Of a stretch of 64,000 bases of DNA, positions 58,840 through 64,000 are shown piece after piece. Within the stretch, counting starts at the first letter, position 1, and every line of letters begins with the position of its first letter. Source of the DNA: Methylibium sp. NZG (GTDB lineage Bacteria > Pseudomonadota > Gammaproteobacteria > Burkholderiales > Burkholderiaceae_C). The DNA is taken from assembly GCA_001263235.1 (NCBI GenBank), contig LGRD01000007.1, positions 62,001 through 126,000 of the forward strand, given 5' to 3'. The notes under the pieces were generated by a model. That model searched no databases and had not been told where the DNA came from. It was given only the letters and a program-made list of their open reading frames with translations. Made by a program: the position numbers and the translations under genes.

Positions 58840-59470
58840 GGCGGACCTTCAGACCTTCGAGAACGATATCGCCTGCGCCCGGGCAGCGCACCGTCACCAC
58901 GACGCGCAGCACCTGGGGGCGGCCGTTGGCATCGGTGGCGGCAATGCCGGTCATCGCCTGCGCTGCCATCGCCACGTTGGCCTGGCAGCCCGTCAACCCG
59001 CCGCCGGCCGGATTGAGTTGCGTGCCGCCGATGTCGCAGAGGCCACCAGGGCAGCCCGGGCCGGGCAGCGTCAGGCCTTGGTAGTCGCTGACCGCGTCGA
59101 AGCGGTTGGCCGCGTTGTAGCGGGTCTCACCGGCCTCGGGGCCGAGCGCGTCGACGGTGCTGGCGCAACCGGTGCCGCCGGCAAAGGCGCCGGTGGCCAC
59201 CAAGGCGCGCGCGTCCCCGGCGTCGCAAAAGGTGAATGGCATGCTGCGCACTTCGGCCAGCAGCGCTTGCGCGATGGCCAGCGCCTGGCGGTCCCGCAAG
59301 GCTTGCGAGGACTGCGCCGAGAGCTTGCCGAACAGCACCGTGAACGAGCCCGCCACCGTGCCCACGAGCACGATCAGCACCAGCACATCGATGAGCGTGA
59401 ACCCGCGCGCGTGCCGGCGTGCCGCAGGGAGCGGGCGCCTGGTCGGCCTACCTCGTGATACCGGTTTCAC
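58820..59470 (-). CDS. mshD: MshD-like minor pseudopilin
   Basis: A 216-residue prepilin-like protein with cleavage after Gly23 (ARG/FTLIDVLVLIVLVGTVAG). The fifth mature residue is Asp instead of the nearly invariant Glu. Several Cys pairs lie in the C-terminal part (GPGCPGGLCDIGG). GTG start overlapping the mshC end by 23 bp. Position between mshC and mshO gives the name. Confidence 0.75.
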   Translation of the reverse strand: MKPVSRGRPTRRPLPAARRHARGFTLIDVLVLIVLVGTVAGSFTVLFGKLSAQSSQALRDRQALAIAQALLAEVRSMPFTFCDAGDARALVATGAFAGGTGCASTVDALGPEAGETRYNAANRFDAVSDYQGLTLPGPGCPGGLCDIGGTQLNPAGGGLTGCQANVAMAAQAMTGIAATDANGRPQVLRVVVTVRCPGAGDIVLEGLKVRHAPNRI

Positions 59471-59879
59471 GGCTCACTCTCAGCGTGAGCGAGCCCACGG
59501 TGATGTTGAGGTTGGCGTTGGGAACCGGCTGGCCGCGCTGATTGAACCGTACCAGCGCTGCCCCGCCGGGCACCACGCCCAGCGGCACGGGCACCACGAA
59601 CGGCGCCTGGCCCGAAGGCTCGGCCACCGGCATGGTGGTGGAACAGGCGCCCGCCGCGGTGTAGACCGACTGCGCCTGTGCGGGCCCGATCAGCACGCAC
59701 ACGTCGCGCTGCTGGACCATCGCCAGCTTGCGGCCGTGATCGAGCATGGTCTTGAGCTGATCGCGAAAACCGCGCTCATGCAGCGCGGTTCGGTCGGTAA
59801 GGCGCGGCGCGGCCACCGCGGCAAGGACGGCCATGATGAGCATCACGACGATCAGCTCGACCATGGTGTAGCCGCGCAT
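59448..59879 (-). CDS. mshC: MshC/GspH-like minor pseudopilin
   Basis: A 143-residue GspH-type protein. Prepilin signal MRG/YTMVELIVVMLIMAVLAAV has a leader of only three residues from the sole in-frame ATG. The mature protein contains GFRDQLKTMLDHGRKLAMVQ, typical of GspH/FimT. Lies 47 bp after mshA in the pilus operon. Confidence 0.75.
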   Translation of the reverse strand: MRGYTMVELIVVMLIMAVLAAVAAPRLTDRTALHERGFRDQLKTMLDHGRKLAMVQQRDVCVLIGPAQAQSVYTAAGACSTTMPVAEPSGQAPFVVPVPLGVVPGGAALVRFNQRGQPVPNANLNITVGSLTLRVSRETGITR

Positions 59880-59926
59880 GGCTTGCGAGGCGTCGCAAGT
59901 AACGACAGGGCTGCGGGGCGGCCGTG

Positions 59927-60478
59927 TCAGCAGCCGGTCGAGTTGACGGCCGACAGCGACGGCGACTGCCCGAGCACCGGGGGCGCGGTGTAGGTGAAGG
60001 AGCAGTTGGCAGCCGCCGGCCCGCCGGTCACCTGCAATGTCACCGCGGTGCCGGTCACCGTCGCGGCATAACCGTCGGCGGCCAGGGCGGTGTTGATCTG
60101 CGCGTTGGTGGCGCCGCTGTTCACCTGCACGATGCCGGCGCCGATCACCACGCCTTGCAGCGTCGGTGCGGGGTACAGGCGCGTCACGGCAACCAGGCCG
60201 CCTTCGGTACAGATCGTGCCGGTGCCGGTGGCTGCTGCGATGTTGGGTGTGCCGCCGACCGCGCACGCGGGTTGAACGACACCCTGGCGCGCCATCGCCG
60301 CACCGTGCACCAGCGCCATCGACGCTGCCACGGCACCCTTGGCGCCATTGAGCTTGGCCACCCGCGCGTCGCGCTGAAGGTTGGTGAAGCGCGGCAGCGC
60401 AACCGCTGCGAGCACGCCCAGAATGATGATGACGACGATCAGCTCGACCATCGTGAAACCCGCTTGATGACGTTTCAT
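59927..60478 (-). CDS. mshA: MSHA-type major pilin
   Basis: A 183-residue type IVa-like pilin. Leader MKRHQAG is cut before FTMVELIVVIIILGVLAAVALPRF, the canonical N-terminal helix; Glu5 is present. Cys in QPACAVGG, TICTEGG and ANCSF could form the D-region disulfide. GAGGG ribosome binding site before ATG 60476-60478. A 102-bp gap separates it from mshG. Confidence 0.85.
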   Translation of the reverse strand: MKRHQAGFTMVELIVVIIILGVLAAVALPRFTNLQRDARVAKLNGAKGAVAASMALVHGAAMARQGVVQPACAVGGTPNIAAATGTGTICTEGGLVAVTRLYPAPTLQGVVIGAGIVQVNSGATNAQINTALAADGYAATVTGTAVTLQVTGGPAAANCSFTYTAPPVLGQSPSLSAVNSTGC

Positions 60479-60580
60479 GTTGAATTCCCTCAGTTGATAT
60501 CGACCTGTAAACCTGAAACCGTGACGATCGTTCGTGGAGTTCGACAACACCGTCGCAATGCATATCGGCAACCGGCGGCG

Positions 60581-61804
60581 CTACTTGATGGCCGCCTTCC
60601 CCAGATCCCACATCGGCATGAACACGCCCAACGCCAGCACCAGCACCATGGCGCCGAGCACCAAAATGAGGATGGGCTCGATCTGCTGCGACATCGTTTT
60701 GAGCTCGTACTCGACCTCGCGCTGGTAGACCTGGCCGATCTCTTCGAGCATGTCGTCGAGCTTGCCGGTCTCCTCGCCCACGGCCACCATCTGCAGCACC
60801 ACCGGCGTGAAGATGCCCGCCCGGTTGGAAGCAATCAACATGCTCTCGCCTCGTTCGATGCAGCCGACCATGCCCTTGATGGCGTTGCACAGGTGGGCGT
60901 TGTCCACCACCTCGGCGGCCAGCGTGACCGCCGGCAGCACCGGCACGCCGCTGCGCAGCGCCAGCGCCAGGGCACGGCAGGCACGCGCCAGCGCGCCCTT
61001 GCGCACCACCTTGCCGGCCACGGGCAGATGGAGCTTCCAGCGGTCCCACAGCAGCCGGCCGGTCGAGCTGCGCAGCCACAGCTTTGTCGTGAAAACCATG
61101 CCCACCACCGCGCCCACCATCAGCGGCCACCAGTCGAGCACGGCCTTGGAAGTGCCCAGCAGGATGCGGGTCATCAGCGGCAGCTCGGTGTTGAGGTTGG
61201 CGAACACCTTGGCAAATGCCGGGATGACCATCACGTTGATGACGATCATCGCGATCACCATCGCGCCGATCACGAACTTCGGGTAGCGCAGCGCCGAGGC
61301 GATCTGCTCGCGCATGAAGCGCTGGAACTCCATGTGCTGGTGCAGGCTCAGGAAGATGTCGGGCAGCCCGCCGGTGGTCTCGCCCACGCGGACCATCGAC
61401 ACATAGAACGCGTCGAACACATCGCCGCGCCGTGCCATCGCCTGCGAGAGGTCGTAGCCCTCGTCGAGCGACTTCAGCAAGTCGCGCAGCAGGGCGCGCA
61501 GGCCCTCGTCGCTGGACGAGTTCTGCAGGCCCTGCAACGCCCGCAGCAGCGGCACACCGGCCTTGAGCAGCGTGTGCAGCTGGCGCGACAGCATCAGCAG
61601 TTGCTCGGTGTCCACCGCCTTGCGGCCCGTCAGGCGGGCCAGGGTGACCTGCGCCGACTCGACCACTGGCGCAAGCTCGATCGCAATCGGGACGATGCCG
61701 CGGGCGCTCAGCGCATCGGCGGCGTGTGCCGCGCTGCTGCCGCTGATCTGGCCGCTGACCGCCGCGCGGTCGGCGTCGCGGCCCTTGTACAAGAAGCTTG
61801 CCAT
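60581..61804 (-). CDS. mshG: Pilus inner-membrane platform protein MshG (GspF/PilC family)
   Basis: A 407-residue platform protein with two T2SSF domains, each with QLHTLLKAGVPLL- or ALRSGVPVLPA-type motifs, and three membrane segments; the end MWDLGKAAIK is typical. It anchors the assembly ATPase MshE, encoded 11 bp upstream in the operon. Confidence 0.9.
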   Translation of the reverse strand: MASFLYKGRDADRAAVSGQISGSSAAHAADALSARGIVPIAIELAPVVESAQVTLARLTGRKAVDTEQLLMLSRQLHTLLKAGVPLLRALQGLQNSSSDEGLRALLRDLLKSLDEGYDLSQAMARRGDVFDAFYVSMVRVGETTGGLPDIFLSLHQHMEFQRFMREQIASALRYPKFVIGAMVIAMIVINVMVIPAFAKVFANLNTELPLMTRILLGTSKAVLDWWPLMVGAVVGMVFTTKLWLRSSTGRLLWDRWKLHLPVAGKVVRKGALARACRALALALRSGVPVLPAVTLAAEVVDNAHLCNAIKGMVGCIERGESMLIASNRAGIFTPVVLQMVAVGEETGKLDDMLEEIGQVYQREVEYELKTMSQQIEPILILVLGAMVLVLALGVFMPMWDLGKAAIK

Positions 61805-61815
61805 CGTGCGCTGCG

Positions 61816-63567
61816 TCAGAACTGGCTGCTGGCTTGCAGGGCCTCGGCCAGCGTGGTGCGGCCTTCATGAACCAGCTGCAAGGCGTGGTGGCGCAAGGTG
61901 AACGCAGAGAACAACTTGCGCGCCGCCACCGCAAAGCCAGCCGGATCGTCGCGGTTGGCCAGGTGCACCAGTTCGGGCGTCATCTCCATCATCTCGTACA
62001 CACCGGCTCGGCCGCGGTAGCCGGTGTGGTTGCAGTGGCTGCAGCCCACGCCCTGCCAGTACTCGCGGCGGGGGGCGCCGTTGGAGGCTGTCTCGGCCTC
62101 GGCGCCATCGGCGTTGGGTTCGGCCTCAAGGGCCAGCCAGGCCTGCTCATGCGGGAGCGGCTCGTGCGGGCGCTTGCAGTGTTCGCAGATGGTTCGGAGC
62201 AGTCGTTGCGCCAGCACCAGGCGCACACCGAGCGCAATCATGTAAGGCGCGATGCCCATGTCGGCCAACCGCATCGGCGTGCCGAAGGCGTCGAGCGTGT
62301 GCAGCGTGGACAACACGAGGTGGCCTGTCAGCGCCGCGCGCAGGCCGATCTCGGCGGTCTCCTGGTCGCGCATCTCACCCACCAGGATCACGTCGGGGTC
62401 TTGCCGCAGGCACGAGCGCAGCACGCGGGCGAAGGTGAAGTCGACCTTGTCGTTGATCTGCACCTGGTTCAGGCCCGGCAGGCGGTACTCGACCGGGTCT
62501 TCGACGGTGATGATCTTTCGATCCGGCGAGTTGAGTTCGGCGAGTGCCGAGTAGAGCGTCGTGGTCTTGCCGCTGCCGGTCGGCCCGGTCACCAGAATCA
62601 TTCCGTTGCTGCCCGCCAGCGCACCGCGCAGCCGCGCCAGGATGGCCGGCGGCATGCCCAGCGTGTGCAGCCGGATGCGGTCGGTGTTCTGCGGCAGCAG
62701 CCGCATCACCACCGACTCGCCGTAGTAGGTGGGCAGTGTGGAAATGCGCACGTCCACCACGCTGGCGCCGGCTGAAAACTGAAAGCGCCCGTCCTGCGGC
62801 AGGCGACGCTCCGAGATGTCCAGGCTCGCCATCAGCTTGAGGCGCTGCACCATCGCCGAGACGATCTTGGGGTCGGACGAGCTCTGCACCTGCATCGTGC
62901 CGTCGATGCGGAAGCGGATCACCAGCTGGCGCTCCTGCGGCTCGATGTGGATGTCCGACACGTTGCGCGACAGCGCTGTTTCGAACACCGACTGCAGCAG
63001 CCGCACGATCGGCGCTTCTTCGGCCGTCTCGGCCACCTGGCCCAGGTTCAGGCTGAGGGTCGCCTCGGTCATGTCGGCGGCGATCTCCTTGGCCAGCCCG
63101 ACGATCTGCTCGCTGCGCTGGTAGATGCGCTCGATCGTGTGCAGCAGCGCGTCCTCGGTCACCACCACCGGGTAGATCGACACGTTCAGCGTGCGCCCGA
63201 TCTGGTCGAAGGCCTGCATGTCGGTCGGGTCCACGAAGCCGACCTGCAACCCGAAGTCCTGCTCGGCCAACACGATGGCGCGGAAGCGCCGGGCCTGCGT
63301 CTCCGACAGGCGGCGCACCAGCGTTGCGTCGACCTGCTGCTGGCGCAGGTCGACGAACGAGATCTTCATCTGCTCGGCGATGACGACGCCGATGGCGTCT
63401 TCGGTCACGAACTTCAGATCGGTCAGCGCGCGGCCGAGTTTGCGCCCGGTCGTCTTTTGCTGCGCGAGTGCCTGGTTCAGCTGGTCTTCGGTGATCAGGC
63501 CTTTCTGGACGAGCACTTCGCCCAGGCGAAAGCGCGGTGCGTTGAAGACTTGCGGGCGTGCGGTCAT
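61816..63567 (-). CDS. mshE: Pilus assembly ATPase MshE with c-di-GMP-binding MshEN domain
   Basis: A 583-residue GspE-family ATPase. Residues 14-37 fit the 24-residue MshEN motif (RLGEVLVQKGLITEDQ, then L, L and Gln at the expected places); a second related motif with KLGRAL and IAEQ follows. The motor has Walker A GPTGSGKTTT, Asp box EDPVEYRL, Walker B DPDVILVGEMRD and a tetracysteine (CEHC, CSHC). It powers pilus extension and is expected to bind c-di-GMP. Confidence 0.92.
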   Translation of the reverse strand: MTARPQVFNAPRFRLGEVLVQKGLITEDQLNQALAQQKTTGRKLGRALTDLKFVTEDAIGVVIAEQMKISFVDLRQQQVDATLVRRLSETQARRFRAIVLAEQDFGLQVGFVDPTDMQAFDQIGRTLNVSIYPVVVTEDALLHTIERIYQRSEQIVGLAKEIAADMTEATLSLNLGQVAETAEEAPIVRLLQSVFETALSRNVSDIHIEPQERQLVIRFRIDGTMQVQSSSDPKIVSAMVQRLKLMASLDISERRLPQDGRFQFSAGASVVDVRISTLPTYYGESVVMRLLPQNTDRIRLHTLGMPPAILARLRGALAGSNGMILVTGPTGSGKTTTLYSALAELNSPDRKIITVEDPVEYRLPGLNQVQINDKVDFTFARVLRSCLRQDPDVILVGEMRDQETAEIGLRAALTGHLVLSTLHTLDAFGTPMRLADMGIAPYMIALGVRLVLAQRLLRTICEHCKRPHEPLPHEQAWLALEAEPNADGAEAETASNGAPRREYWQGVGCSHCNHTGYRGRAGVYEMMEMTPELVHLANRDDPAGFAVAARKLFSAFTLRHHALQLVHEGRTTLAEALQASSQF

Positions 63568-63574
63568 GGTGGGC

Positions 63575-64000
63575 TCACTCCAGCTGCTGAAGCTTTTGTT
63601 CGACGAAGTTGCTCAGCTCGCTGCGGTCCATGCCGATGGCCTGTGCTCGGCCATACACCTGGCGTGCCTGCTGGCTGCGGCCTTCGGCTTCGAGCGCCAC
63701 GCCCAGGCCCAACCACCACAGGCTGTTGCCGGGCTGCAGTCGCACGGCCTGCTCGTAGTCGGGCAGCGCGCGGCTGAACTGACCTTGCTGCGCGCGCAAC
63801 CCGGCGCGCAGGCCGAAGCCCTCGGCGCTGAGCCGCTCGCTGCGGTCGAGCACCGCCAGCGCGTCGGCGGTGTCGCCACGGTCGGCCAGCACACGCGCCA
63901 GCACCGCGGCGAGTTGCGGCTCGTCGGACAGCGCCAGCCCCTCGCGCGCCAGCGCCTCTGCCTCTGTGCCACGGCCCTGTTCGAGCAGCAGCGAGACCGT
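63575..64000 (-). CDS. mshN: MshN-like TPR protein, C-terminal part
   Basis: The frame enters from the right edge and gives the last 141 residues: tetratricopeptide repeats such as ADRGDTADALAVLDRSERLS and ALPDYEQAVRLQPGNSLWWLGL, and the end VEQKLQQLE. The position directly before mshE supports MshN. The N-terminal membrane part is outside the window. Confidence 0.75.
   Translation of the reverse strand, partial: TVSLLLEQGRGTEAEALAREGLALSDEPQLAAVLARVLADRGDTADALAVLDRSERLSAEGFGLRAGLRAQQGQFSRALPDYEQAVRLQPGNSLWWLGLGVALEAEGRSQQARQVYGRAQAIGMDRSELSNFVEQKLQQLE

Overview
The window looks like a chromosomal segment of a high-GC betaproteobacterium of the order Burkholderiales, Comamonadaceae or a close relative. 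The grounds are gene content (general amino-acid ABC transporter, Bug-type solute-binding proteins, MSHA-type pilus, TamAB, CtpA-ThiF pair), GC-rich codon use, and palindromic REP-like repeats of a type I associate with that group. Phylum and order are inferred from recalled family resemblance, not from a database search.

Layout. 0-12 kb: housekeeping and transport genes (methyltransferase fragment, DUF429, general amino-acid ABC transporter lacking its ATPase, YciI protein, orphan Bug protein, Lhr-type helicase with a DUF1232 protein, arginase, LOG protein). 11.7-34.6 kb: a run of genes that reads as an island for three-carbon organosulfonates. It starts with a GntR regulator divergent from suyA-suyB-slcC-comC and a Bug protein (sulfolactate). 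A LacI regulator is then divergent from a two-permease ABC transporter followed by an HpsN/HisD-like dehydrogenase, an SDR and a zinc alcohol dehydrogenase. A nested palindromic element separates this from a less GC-rich module (cuyA, tauABC-like transporter, alpha/beta hydrolase, LysR). A second HpsN/HisD paralogue with a DegT aminotransferase ends the run. Together they could import C3 sulfonates, oxidise dihydroxypropanesulfonate or cysteinolate to sulfolactate or cysteate, interconvert sulfolactate enantiomers, and release sulfite with SuyAB and CuyA. No sulfite oxidase or exporter is visible here.

34.6-57.3 kb: ThiF/MoeB protein, CtpA protease, an iron-type ABC permease/ATPase pair diverging from a Fur-like site, tRNA-Arg(CCT), the tamB-tamA-VWA operon, a VapBC pair, S9 peptidase, GNAT, MoxR ATPase, a diheme cytochrome c, an HD-GYP protein and a peptide-binding protein. 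57.3-64 kb: an MSHA-type pilus operon on the minus strand (mshN-E-G-A-C-D-O-P). Its MshE carries the c-di-GMP-binding MshEN motif, and its mshO leader region is interrupted by a palindromic element.

Small repeats are unusually frequent: 12-bp tandem arrays at three places (one coding, inside the iron-type ATPase), a roughly 13-bp array, a 32-bp array that duplicates a terminator hairpin, REP-like palindromes, and three MITE-like elements sharing one core with different ends.
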